A stretch of DNA of 19,129 nt, taken from positions 1 to 19,129 of the forward strand of contig JALOOK010000010.1 in assembly GCA_025454445.1 (NCBI GenBank). The letters are read 5' to 3'. The stretch is from Oscillatoria sp. Prado101 (GTDB lineage: Bacteria; Cyanobacteriota; Cyanobacteriia; Cyanobacteriales; Oscillatoriaceae). Position 1 is the stretch's first letter. Each line of letters starts with the position of its first letter. The notes beneath the pieces are model-generated. The model was not told the DNA's origin. It ran no database searches and saw only the letters and a list, made by a program, of their open reading frames with translations. The translations under genes were made by a program, and so were the position numbers. Of the stretch, positions 6,401 to 15,309 are shown piece after piece.

Positions 6401-9210
6401 GTATAATCAACACCGACGCTCAGATGAATTGCCTCTACGTCAATCAGTGCTGGAGCGAGATTACCGGACTGTCCTTAGAAAATGCTGCTGGAACGGGGTG
6501 GGCGAGTACCATCCATCCAGATGACCGAGAGCGAGTTTTTCCCGAATGGGAGCGAGCTGCGAGCGAAAGGGTTCCCTTTAAGTCCGAGTATCGCTTCGTG
6601 CGTCCTGATGGCACCATTGCCTGGGTCATCGCTCAGGCGGTGGCAGAAATTGGGAGTGCGGGAGAAATTACAGGTTACGTCGGGACAATTACAGATATCA
6701 GCGACCGCAAGCAGGCCGAAGTTGCTTTGCGACAGCAATTTTTGAGACAGCGGCTGGTGAGCGCGATGCTGGAGCGCATTCGCGAGTCGCTCAACCTGAA
6801 GGAAGTCCTGCAAACAGCCGTGGAAGAAGTGCGGCAGTTTTTGTCCGTAGATCGGGCCATCATTTACCGCTTTAACTCTGACTGGAGCGGGGTTGTTGCT
6901 GTCGAGTCACTTGGTGAGGGTTGGGCATATTCTCTGGGGGCTAACATTGAAGACAATTGCTTTGGCCAAACTTACGCTACCCAATACCGGCAAGGGCGTA
7001 TTCGTGCCATAGATAATATTGACGCGGCGGGTTTAAACGAGTGCTACCTTAATTTACTGAGTCAGTTGCAGGTAAAAGCTAACCTGGTGCTTCCTATCTT
7101 GCACAGCGAAAAATTGTGGGGGCTGCTGATTGCCCACCAGTGTGCGAGTCCGAGACAGTGGCAGGAATTTGAGGTAGAGTCGCTGAAACAGCTTGCCGTG
7201 CAGCTGGCAATCGCCATTCAGCAATGCACTCTTTTCGAGCAAGCCAAAGCTGAAATTACCGAGCGCCAGCGGGCGGAAACAGCCCTCAGAGAAAGCGAGC
7301 AGCGCTTCCAACTGGCTGTGTCAGGCACGCGGGATGGGATTTGGGATTGGGATTTAAGAACTAACCGGGTTTATTACTCTCCTGTTTGGATGGAAATTCT
7401 CGGCTACCGGGAAGGGGAATTGCCGCAGGAGTTCAGCACTTGGGCGGATCGCGCCCATCCAGATGACTGGGCTGCGGCTGTAGCGGCTTTTGCCAGACAC
7501 ATGGAGGGCAAAACTCCTGTTTACCAGCACACCCATCGCATCAGGCACAAAGAGGGCCGGTGGGTGTGGGTGGAAGTTAAAGGCAAGTGCGTGCGCGACG
7601 CCGCCGGCAAACCTCAGCGAGTCACCGGCACCCTCACCGATATCAGCGTTCGCAAGCTGGAGGAGGAAGCTCTGCAAGAAGCAAAAGAAGCTGCAGATGC
7701 TGCCAATCGCGCCAAGAGCGAATTCCTCGCCAATATGAGCCACGAACTGCGAACCCCGCTCAACGCTATTTTGGGCTTTACGCAAGTGATGCGGGGCAAC
7801 CTGTCTCTCGGTGCCGAACACCGGCAAAATCTGGAAATTATCCATCGCGCCGGCTCTCACCTGCTAGAATTGATTAACGACATTCTGGAAATGTCCAAAA
7901 TCGAGTCAGGTAAAACGGTGCTGAATGAAAGTAACTTCGACTTAATTCTCTTGCTCGACAGCCTTAAAGAGATGCTGGAATTAAAAGCCTCTGCCCAAGG
8001 GTTAGGGCTCAGTTTTGATCTCGCCCCAGATGTCCCTAAATTTATGCGAGCCGATCAGGGCAAACTGCGTCAGGTTTTGCTTAACATCTTGGGGAACGCC
8101 ATCAAGTTTACGGAAAAGGGCAGCGTGACGCTGCGGGTGAGAGTAGGCCCAAGCGCATGGGGCACTGGGCAAAACAATCAATTCCCAATTCCCAATCCCC
8201 AATCCGAACTCCAAAATTCCAAATCCGAAATCCGAAATCCCCAATGCCCAATGCCCAATGTCCAGCGCCCAATCACCTTTGAAATAGAAGACACCGGCCC
8301 GGGCATTGCCCCAGAGGAATTTGACAAGTTATTTGAACCTTTCGGACAGACAGAAACGGGGCGGAAATCCCAGCAAGGAACCGGTTTGGGTTTGCCCATC
8401 AGCCGAAAATTCGTGCGCATGATGGGGGGAGATATTAGTGTCCGCAGTGGGGTGGGTGAGGGAAGCACCTTCACTTTTGACATCCAGATAAAGGAGATCG
8501 AGGCGACTGAAGTTCAAGCAATTCCGCCGCAGCGCCAGGTGACAGGTATAGCGCCTGACCAACCGAAATATCGCATTCTGGTGGTTGACGACCGTCTGGA
8601 GAGCCGGCAGCTTCTGGTGCAAATCCTCGCCTCAATTGGCTTTGAGGTGCGAGAAGCTCAGAACGGTCAAGAAGCGATTGAGGTGTGGCGGAGTTGGGAG
8701 CCGCACTTGATTGTGATGGACATGCGGATGCCGGTGATGGACGGCTACGAGGCGACCAAACAGATTAAATCCCACTTGCGCGGTCAGGCGACAGCGATTA
8801 TTGCCCTGACGGCTAGCGCCTTTGAGGAAGACCGCTCGATGGTTCTGGAAGCCGGTTGCGATGATTTTATTCGCAAGCCTTTACAAAAAGATCAGCTTTT
8901 GGAAAAAATTGGCCAGCATCTGGGAGCGGTATATATATATGAAGAAGAAAGCAGCCCAAAAAGCGGTGCCAGCCAAAAAACGGAAAAAATTGTGCTTTCT
9001 ACCGACCTGCGCGAACTCTTAGCTCAAATGTCGCCTGAATGGGTGGCAGAGTTGCACAGTGCGGCATCCCAAGGTAGCGATGACATCATTTTGGAGTTGC
9101 TGGATATGGTTCCCCCTGAAAATTCACGGCTGGCGGAAGTTATAGCAGATTTAGCCAAGAATTTTCAGTTCGATAAAATTATGAAATTGACCCAACAGGA
9201 GGGAGCGTGA
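3451..9210 (+). CDS. Giant hybrid sensor histidine kinase with a DXCF cyanobacteriochrome GAF domain
   Basis: A 1919-residue soluble kinase with no membrane segment. The start is ATG 3451 behind AAGGGAG. Domains in order: receiver (about 11-125; D16/D17, phospho-acceptor D60, S90, K112); coiled coil; PAS (162-275); GAF (285-446); PAS with PAC (457-575, 588-704, 716-832, 842-960, 970-1086); GAF (about 1095-1265); PAS (1285-1401); HisKA (H1431); HATPase (N1549, DTGPGI near 1614, GTGLGL near 1643); receiver (1706-1828; D1713/D1714, D1757, K1809); and a C-terminal helical region without an Hpt histidine. The second GAF has D1168-N-C1170-F and C1198-Y1199, the two-cysteine arrangement of DXCF cyanobacteriochromes, so it should bind a bilin and sense blue/green light (inference from motif). 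An odd Pro/Asn/Gln-rich insert (about 1567-1606) interrupts the HATPase domain and is made of repeat DNA. It heads four REC-led genes on one strand. Confidence 0.95.
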   Translation: MSASQTAKRETILVVDDQPESLRLLSAVLSKQGYAVRPVRSGRLALEAAMAEPPDLVLLDIIMPQMDGFEICSQLKASERTRDIPVIFLSVKGETFDKVKAFSVGGADYITKPFEVEEAVARVENQLKIWRLQKQLMEQNARLSQEKRDRELAEAARRSSEAKLASAFRACPDPIALTTFPEGRFLEVNDSFCEFFGWTRSQVIGNTGLEVDVYNIIAGCAECLKELQEKRSIGNCQANVRTASGEEKTVLLSAERIDLDGKECAISTVTDITHRVRAENELRLLLETARATNQCPDTDSALAVILQLICAEIGWDFGEAWLPSKDGTVLECSWGWYGRDPSLEEFRRYRETLTFAAGVGLPGKVWQSQQPEWIEDISKIGESLFERGQVATKVGLRAGFGVPILAGDLVLAVLVFFKRGKSQPDRRIIELVSVVAVQLGAQIGRKQAEAALRESEERFHLAMEASAQGLWDWNIATGEAYLDPQWKKILGYKVDEIENNYQSWVRRLHPEDAPGVMEALNACVAGDLPIYEVEFRMRSKSGEWKWIVAHGKVTERDAAGAPVRMTGTHKDITERKKAEEALRESERRFRAIFHSMFQFMGLMQPDGTLLEANQTALDFAGICAEEVVGVPFWETPWWRLDREAQKQLKQAVVRAAAGEFVRYEVEVAGAGEMVITIDFSIKPVFDETGQVVLLIPEGRDITERKVLEGEIALREARLNAFFSNAPVGMSILDEGLRFVQINEPLAAMNGQPAPAHIGKSLREILPALASVLEPQYLQVLATGKPIVSQELSGEIPSKPGAIRHWEVCYFPILGESNRPESVGAVVVEITDRKRAESQLRSVTERLQYLLTSSPAVIFSCQTGGDLAATFMSENVREILGYPAREFVGNANFWWSRVHPEDRSSIQVNPPSFQQELAVYEYRFLHADGTYRWIYSQLKLLRDAAGNPIEYVGYLIDITERKTVERALRESQRRYKILAETSPVCIINTDAQMNCLYVNQCWSEITGLSLENAAGTGWASTIHPDDRERVFPEWERAASERVPFKSEYRFVRPDGTIAWVIAQAVAEIGSAGEITGYVGTITDISDRKQAEVALRQQFLRQRLVSAMLERIRESLNLKEVLQTAVEEVRQFLSVDRAIIYRFNSDWSGVVAVESLGEGWAYSLGANIEDNCFGQTYATQYRQGRIRAIDNIDAAGLNECYLNLLSQLQVKANLVLPILHSEKLWGLLIAHQCASPRQWQEFEVESLKQLAVQLAIAIQQCTLFEQAKAEITERQRAETALRESEQRFQLAVSGTRDGIWDWDLRTNRVYYSPVWMEILGYREGELPQEFSTWADRAHPDDWAAAVAAFARHMEGKTPVYQHTHRIRHKEGRWVWVEVKGKCVRDAAGKPQRVTGTLTDISVRKLEEEALQEAKEAADAANRAKSEFLANMSHELRTPLNAILGFTQVMRGNLSLGAEHRQNLEIIHRAGSHLLELINDILEMSKIESGKTVLNESNFDLILLLDSLKEMLELKASAQGLGLSFDLAPDVPKFMRADQGKLRQVLLNILGNAIKFTEKGSVTLRVRVGPSAWGTGQNNQFPIPNPQSELQNSKSEIRNPQCPMPNVQRPITFEIEDTGPGIAPEEFDKLFEPFGQTETGRKSQQGTGLGLPISRKFVRMMGGDISVRSGVGEGSTFTFDIQIKEIEATEVQAIPPQRQVTGIAPDQPKYRILVVDDRLESRQLLVQILASIGFEVREAQNGQEAIEVWRSWEPHLIVMDMRMPVMDGYEATKQIKSHLRGQATAIIALTASAFEEDRSMVLEAGCDDFIRKPLQKDQLLEKIGQHLGAVYIYEEESSPKSGASQKTEKIVLSTDLRELLAQMSPEWVAELHSAASQGSDDIILELLDMVPPENSRLAEVIADLAKNFQFDKIMKLTQQEGA
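8153..8265 (+). repeat. Heptamer-type repeat DNA inserted in frame in the kinase HATPase domain
   Basis: Runs of CCCAATT, CCCAATC, CCCCAAT and GCCCAAT, plus variants such as TCCAAAT and CCGAAAT, form a degenerate 7-base pattern. It matches the reverse strand of the array at 15393-15570. It encodes FPIPNPQ- and CPMPNVQ-like peptide between the strand after the N box (LRVRVG) and the strand before the G1 box (ITFEIED). Its upstream edge (GCATGGGGCACTGGGCA) is also repeat-like, in the opposite sense. Confidence 0.85.
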
Positions 9211-9258
9211 ATCGGGAGCCTCCCGTTGTCGCAATCCCCCTCAGCCCTCTCAGCAAAA

Positions 9259-9288
9259 AGTAGGGTGCGTTGACCCGGGCACCCTACT
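9259..9288. terminator. Hairpin repeat between kinase genes, possible attenuator or terminator
   Basis: AGTAGGGTGC (9259-9268) and GCACCCTACT (9279-9288) form a perfect 10-bp stem with a 10-base loop in the 117-base gap after the giant kinase gene. No T-run follows, so it is not a classical terminator. Palindromes with GTAGGGTGCGTT cores are frequent in cyanobacterial intergenic DNA (general knowledge). It may protect the 3' end or weaken read-through into the next gene. Confidence 0.55.
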
Positions 9289-9327
9289 GTGGTAATCTGG
9301 TTATATACAGTCCCCTCAGGCCAAATT

Positions 9328-10551
9328 ATGAGTGAAAATTCAGTGGCTCAACCTAAAGGCACCATTCTAGTGGTGGACGATCAACCTGATAACCTGCGCA
9401 TTCTATCCTCCATGCTGACAAAGCGGGGGTACGCAGTTCGCAAGGCCCTGAACGGGCCAAGGGCGCTGAATGCCTGCGAGACAGCTTTGCCAGATATGAT
9501 TTTACTCGACATTATGATGCCGGATATGGATGGCTATGAAGTGTGCCAGCGTCTGAAAGCTTCCGAGAAAACTCGCGAGGTGCCGGTGATTTTCTTGAGC
9601 GCTCTTGACAATGCGCCCGACAAAGTGAAAGCGTTTAGTGCCGGTGGCGCAGACTACATCACCAAGCCCTTTCAGGTGGAAGAAGTTATAGCCCGCATTG
9701 CCAATCTACTGAATATGCGGCAGCTGCAGTGCCAGATTGCCGAAAAAAATGCGCAGTTGGAGCAGTTCAATGAAGAACTGACGCGCTCCAACGCTGAACT
9801 CAAACAATTGCACGACATGATGGCAGAGCAAAACGCACAATTGCAACAGTTGAACCTGGAGCTGACGCGCTCCAATGCCGAATTAGAACAATTCGCTTAT
9901 ATAGCATCCCACGACTTGCAATCGCCCCTACAGGTTATCATTGGCAATGCGGAGCTGCTGTCCAGGAAATATGAAGGCATTCTGGGGGCGGACGCCAAGC
10001 GCTATATTCGCGAGCTTGTCAGTGCCGGTTTGAGGATGAGACAGCTAATTCAGGACTTGCTAGCCTATTCTAGGGTGGGAAGTGGCACTCCCAAATTTGA
10101 GCTGACTGACTGCCAAACCTTGCTGGAAGAGGTGCTGGCTAACTTGCGCTCTGATATCTCCTCAAGTGGCGCTTGCATTACCCACTCGGAGCTGCCAAAA
10201 GTAATGGGCAATGACACGCAATTGATTCAGCTGTTCCAAAACCTGATTGGGAATGCCATTAAGTTTCGCCACCCCTCTGTTACCCCGCAGATAGAGATTT
10301 CCGCAACAGCGGAGAAAGGTGGCGAATGGATCATAGGAGTGCGCGACAATGGCATTGGTATAGAACCCCAAAACTTCCAGCGCATATTTGAGGCTTTCCA
10401 ACGACTGCACTCTTATGACAGCTACCCCGGTACGGGCCTGGGCATGGCCATCTGCAAGAAAATTGTTGAGCGCCACGGGGGGCGGATATGGGTAGAATCT
10501 CAGCTGGGAGTGGGAACCACTATTTACTTTACCATTCCCGCTCTGAGATAA
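9328..10551 (+). CDS. Receiver-histidine kinase (REC-coiled coil-HisKA-HATPase)
   Basis: The protein has 407 residues from ATG 9328. The frame is open back to GTG 9289, but that part overlaps a hairpin, and the homologous neighbours start just before the receiver. The receiver (about 11-126) carries the DD pair, phospho-acceptor D61 and K in YITKPF. The linker is a coiled coil with an exact 28-residue duplication (138-165 and 166-193, both containing ELTRSNAEL). HisKA follows with SHDLQSP (H195). The HATPase has N305/N309, DNGIGIE near 340 and GTGLGM (368-373). The kinase part resembles phytochrome-associated kinases. No sensor domain or membrane segment is present, so its input is probably phosphoryl transfer to D61, plausibly from the kinase encoded upstream. 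The Shine-Dalgarno is weak, and translation may depend on coupling within the cluster. Confidence 0.93.
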   Translation: MSENSVAQPKGTILVVDDQPDNLRILSSMLTKRGYAVRKALNGPRALNACETALPDMILLDIMMPDMDGYEVCQRLKASEKTREVPVIFLSALDNAPDKVKAFSAGGADYITKPFQVEEVIARIANLLNMRQLQCQIAEKNAQLEQFNEELTRSNAELKQLHDMMAEQNAQLQQLNLELTRSNAELEQFAYIASHDLQSPLQVIIGNAELLSRKYEGILGADAKRYIRELVSAGLRMRQLIQDLLAYSRVGSGTPKFELTDCQTLLEEVLANLRSDISSSGACITHSELPKVMGNDTQLIQLFQNLIGNAIKFRHPSVTPQIEISATAEKGGEWIIGVRDNGIGIEPQNFQRIFEAFQRLHSYDSYPGTGLGMAICKKIVERHGGRIWVESQLGVGTTIYFTIPALR

Positions 10552-10833
10552 TTAATACACCGCTTGCCAGTTTAGAAAAAATCGCAGAGGGGTGAAGAGA
10601 CTGGCGGACAGTTGAACGTTTCGGTATTCCCCGACTGACGGCCAGCATCTTGCCATCAGCTCAGCCCGCCTCGATCGCAAAAAAAGATGAGTGTGCTGTT
10701 CTGGAGAGAAATCCCTGGCAGGTCACCAACTCAACCCCTTTTTTTCTAAACTTGTGGAGAGTCAAATCGCTTTCTAGCTGTTCGCCTCTGCCCCTGCGAG
10801 GTAATTCTAGTGGACAGTCCGGGGAAAAAGAAA

Positions 10834-11913
10834 ATGAGTAAAAGTCCAGTCGCTCCACCCAAAGGTAATATTCTCGTGGTAGACGATACGCCAGACAACT
10901 TGCGCGTCTTATCCTCTATGCTGACGATGCGGGGGCACACAGTTCGCAAAGCTTTGAACGGGCAGATGGCTCTGACTGCCTGTCAAACGGTTGTGCCTGA
11001 CCTGATTTTGCTGGATATTAATATGCCCGGTATGAATGGCTATGAGGTCTGCAATTTTTTGAAAAATTCTGAAAATACTTGTAACATACCCGTGATTTTT
11101 ATCAGCGTTCTTGATGAGGCGCTTGACAAAGTAAAAGCCTTTACTGTCGGAGGCGCAGACTACATTACTAAGCCGTTTCAAGTAGAAGAAGTATTGGCTC
11201 GCGTTGAGAATCAACTGACTGTGCGGCGGCTGCAAATCAGTCTTCAGGATCGCAACCGGCTTCTGAAAGAGCAAAATGCTTTGCTGCTTCAGGAGATTGA
11301 AAAACGCCGCCGCGCCGAGGAAGCCTTACAAAAGGCCAACGAAAAATTGCAGCTTTTAGCTGATTCGGACAGCTTGACAGGAATTGCCAACCGCCGCCAC
11401 TTTGACGAATACTTGCAGCGAGAATGGAAGCGAGCTTCGCGAGACAAGTTGTATCTTTCGCTGGTTTTGTGCGATATTGATTGCTTCAAATTATATAACG
11501 ACACTTACGGCCATCAAGCGGGGGACGATTGTTTAAAGCAGGTGGCGGGGGCGATCGGTCGCGCCGTCAAGCGCCCAGCTGATTTAGTCGCTCGTTATGG
11601 GGGAGAAGAGTTTGCCGCCCTCCTCCCTAACACTGATTTTGACGGAGCCTTGCGGGTGGCTGAATCGATCCACTTAGAGGTGCGGCAGCTAAAGATTGTC
11701 CACGCCAAATCTTCTGTCAGCGATTATATTACACTGAGCGCAGGCATTGCTAGCACTGTGCCAAACCATAAACAATCGCCAGCCGCCCTGATTAGTGCTG
11801 CTGACAAAGCACTCTATCAAGCCAAGGAGCGCGGGCGCAATCAATCCTGCTCGGTGGCGTTTGACCGCAGCGCCCTCCCCCGAAGAGGTGAAGAGGCGGA
11901 GAGGAAATACTAG
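10834..11913 (+). CDS. PleD-like response regulator, diguanylate cyclase (REC-GGDEF)
   Basis: The protein has 359 residues from ATG 10834, with GGGGA 8 bases upstream. GTG 10810 is in frame but less likely. The receiver (about 11-126) has phospho-acceptor D61 and the YITKPF lysine. A charged signalling helix (about 130-180) ends in DSLTGIANRR, the usual entry to GGDEF domains. The catalytic domain (about 180-340) has the DID-x-FK-x-YND metal and nucleotide residues and an intact GGEEF (256-260). R247-P-A-D250 sits five residues before it and forms the product-inhibition I-site. It should therefore make cyclic di-GMP from two GTP on receiver phosphorylation and be feedback-inhibited (family knowledge). 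The receiver closely resembles those of its three neighbours, which makes it the likely output of the cluster. Confidence 0.95.
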   Translation: MSKSPVAPPKGNILVVDDTPDNLRVLSSMLTMRGHTVRKALNGQMALTACQTVVPDLILLDINMPGMNGYEVCNFLKNSENTCNIPVIFISVLDEALDKVKAFTVGGADYITKPFQVEEVLARVENQLTVRRLQISLQDRNRLLKEQNALLLQEIEKRRRAEEALQKANEKLQLLADSDSLTGIANRRHFDEYLQREWKRASRDKLYLSLVLCDIDCFKLYNDTYGHQAGDDCLKQVAGAIGRAVKRPADLVARYGGEEFAALLPNTDFDGALRVAESIHLEVRQLKIVHAKSSVSDYITLSAGIASTVPNHKQSPAALISAADKALYQAKERGRNQSCSVAFDRSALPRRGEEAERKY

Positions 11914-12193
11914 ACCTCTGCCCAGAACCGTCCGAACCCAAACACACTTCCGCTAAACAAGGCGAGCCCCGCCAGCAGGGTTTGAGAATCGCAATCTGAG
12001 CTATACTATCAATAGTGTAACATTTTTCCTTCCCCTGGTGACGAGCATATATTAGAGCGCGTCAGGTAGAATACCCATAGGATATCAATGGTCGGGTAGT
12101 GGGCGATGGTGCGATGGGCATTTGGCATTGGCGACTGAATTGCGGCAGTTAAACGACCTGTTATTAGCATTAGCATTGAGAGGTAACACTGAG
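11914..12193. other. Gap with a possible promoter and short repeat traces
   Basis: TATACT (12002-12007) overlaps the small dyad ACTAT-CA-ATAGT (12005-12016), and TTTGAG lies about 15 bases upstream. This could be a weak separate promoter for the last kinase of the cluster. Degenerate heptamer-like DNA (GGGCGATGGTGCGATGGGCATTTGGCATTGG) lies at about 12101-12131. No gene is seen. Confidence 0.3.
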
Positions 12194-13498
12194 ATGAATA
12201 GTGAAACAGAGCAAAGTTATAAGGAAAATATATTGGTGGTCGATGACACCCCTGATAACGTGCGCCTTTTAACGGCAATGCTGAACGAGAAGGGCTACAA
12301 AGTTCGCAAAGCATTGAGCGGGCAAATGGCTCTTACTGCCTGTCAAATGGTTTTGCCAGACCTAATTTTGCTGGACATTAATATGCCAGATATGAATGGC
12401 TATGAAGTTTGCAAGCTACTGAAAGCGGACGAGAAAACTCGCGAAGTGCCGGTGATTTTTATTAGCGCCCTCGACGACGTGCTGGATAAGGTCAAAGCTT
12501 TCGACTCCGGAGGTGCGGACTACATTACCAAACCCTTTCAAAGGGGAGAAGTTTTATCGCGAATTGAAAGCCAGCTTAAGTTGCGATCGCTCCAGCTCAA
12601 ACTCCAGGAAAAAAATGCCAAGCTGGAGCGGGCGCTTGCCGAACTGAAGGCGGCTCAAATTCAAATAATTCAGAATGAAAAGATGGCGGCTGTCGGGCAG
12701 TTAGTAGCGGGAATAGCTCACGAAATAAACAACCCCATCAGTTTTATCTATGGCAATCTCAATCACGCCAGCCAATACCTTGAAAGCTTGGTAAATATTC
12801 TGGAACTCTACCAAGAGGAATACCCAAATACCGCTCCCAGAATCCAAGATAAAATTAATGAGCTTGACCTGAATTTTTTGAAAGAAGACGCGCCCAATGT
12901 CATGGGTGCGATGCGTCGAGGAGCCGAGCGCATTCGGCAGCTGGTAGTTTCTCTGCGAAACTTCTCCAGGCTGGACGAAGCTGAGATGAAGTCGGTGGAC
13001 ATCCATCAAGGCATCGACAGCACCCTGCTGATGTTGCAGCACCGGCTCGCGGAAACAGAAACTCGCCCCGCCATTACCGCGATCAAAGACTATGGCCCAT
13101 TGCCCAAAGTGACTTGTTATGCCAGCCAGCTCAACCAGGTTTTTATGCACCTGCTAAATAATGCGATTGACGCCCTACAAGATGGGCATGGGGCATGGGG
13201 CAGCGGGCAGGAAGAAGATGCCCCACGCCCTACAATTCGGATTCACACCGAACTGACCGCCAAAGATACTGTTTTGATTCGGATTGCCGACAATGGCCCG
13301 GGGATCTCAACAGCCAAGCTTTCGCATTTATTTGACCCATTTTTTACCACCAAGAAAGTGGGCAGCGGCGCGGGATTGGGACTGTCTATCAGCTATCAAA
13401 TTGTCGCGCAACAGCATAAAGGACAGCTAACTTGCTCCTCATCCCCCGGAGAGGGAGCGGAGTTTACCATCGAAATTCCGTCCAGTCAACCGGAGTGA
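12194..13498 (+). CDS. Receiver-histidine kinase (NtrB-like kinase core)
   Basis: The protein has 434 residues from ATG 12194, with AGAGG about 10 bases upstream. The frame extends to a TTG at 12122, but through repeat-like DNA. The receiver (about 12-127) has D61 and YITKPF. A coiled coil leads to HisKA with GIAHEINNP (H176). A long helical insert (about 195-240) follows before the second dimer helix. The HATPase has LLNNAIDAL (N322/N323), DNGPGI (366-371), an FFTTK loop and GAGLGL (392-397), typical of the NtrB/HPK4 group. Between the N box and the next strand lies a short odd segment, DGHGAWGSGQEEDAPRP (330-346), encoded by GGGCATG-type repeat DNA. There is no sensor or membrane segment. 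It is the last gene of the REC-led cluster, and a 51-bp palindromic element follows its stop. Confidence 0.93.
   Translation: MNSETEQSYKENILVVDDTPDNVRLLTAMLNEKGYKVRKALSGQMALTACQMVLPDLILLDINMPDMNGYEVCKLLKADEKTREVPVIFISALDDVLDKVKAFDSGGADYITKPFQRGEVLSRIESQLKLRSLQLKLQEKNAKLERALAELKAAQIQIIQNEKMAAVGQLVAGIAHEINNPISFIYGNLNHASQYLESLVNILELYQEEYPNTAPRIQDKINELDLNFLKEDAPNVMGAMRRGAERIRQLVVSLRNFSRLDEAEMKSVDIHQGIDSTLLMLQHRLAETETRPAITAIKDYGPLPKVTCYASQLNQVFMHLLNNAIDALQDGHGAWGSGQEEDAPRPTIRIHTELTAKDTVLIRIADNGPGISTAKLSHLFDPFFTTKKVGSGAGLGLSISYQIVAQQHKGQLTCSSSPGEGAEFTIEIPSSQPE
13181..13207 (+). repeat. Short GGGCATG-type repeat inside the kinase HATPase domain
   Basis: Three near-perfect heptamers, GGGCATG-GGGCATG-GGGCAGC, and then GGGCAG lie in frame in the loop after the N box and encode GHGAWGSG. 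The same class of repeat is inserted at the matching place in the giant kinase gene. Confidence 0.7.
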
Positions 13499-13507
13499 GA
13501 ACACATA

Positions 13508-13558
13508 AGAAACCCGGTTTCTTAAAGAAACCGGGTTTCTTAAAGAAACCCGGTTTCT
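13508..13558. terminator. 51-bp triple palindrome, probable bidirectional terminator (copy 1)
   Basis: AGAAACCCGGTTTCT, TAA, its exact reverse complement AGAAACCGGGTTTCT, TAA, and the first unit again. Neighbouring units form a perfect 15-bp stem with a three-base loop. It sits in the 67-base gap between the convergent ends of the REC-kinase gene (13498) and groEL2 (13566). An identical 51-mer lies at 17538-17588, also between convergent genes. Termination in both directions is inferred. Confidence 0.75.
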
Positions 13559-13565
13559 GCTTGCG

Positions 13566-15251
<1,686 letters not shown>

Positions 15252-15282
15252 TCTTGCTTTCTTAACTCTCCACTTAGACAAT

Positions 15283-15309
15283 TTAGCACTCTCTCGCGCA
15301 GAGTGCTAA
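15283..15309 (-). promoter_or_regulatory. CIRCE operator (HrcA binding site)
   Basis: TTAGCACTC, nine bases, GAGTGCTAA: a perfect match to the CIRCE consensus, 32 bases upstream of the groEL2 start codon. HrcA binding here represses chaperonin genes in many bacteria, including cyanobacteria. Confidence 0.97.

Noticed and set aside
12122..12193. Upstream TTG start extending the last kinase by 24 residues
   Set aside because: ATG 12194 has a ribosome site and places the receiver domain where its three neighbours have it. The extra segment lies in repeat-like DNA.
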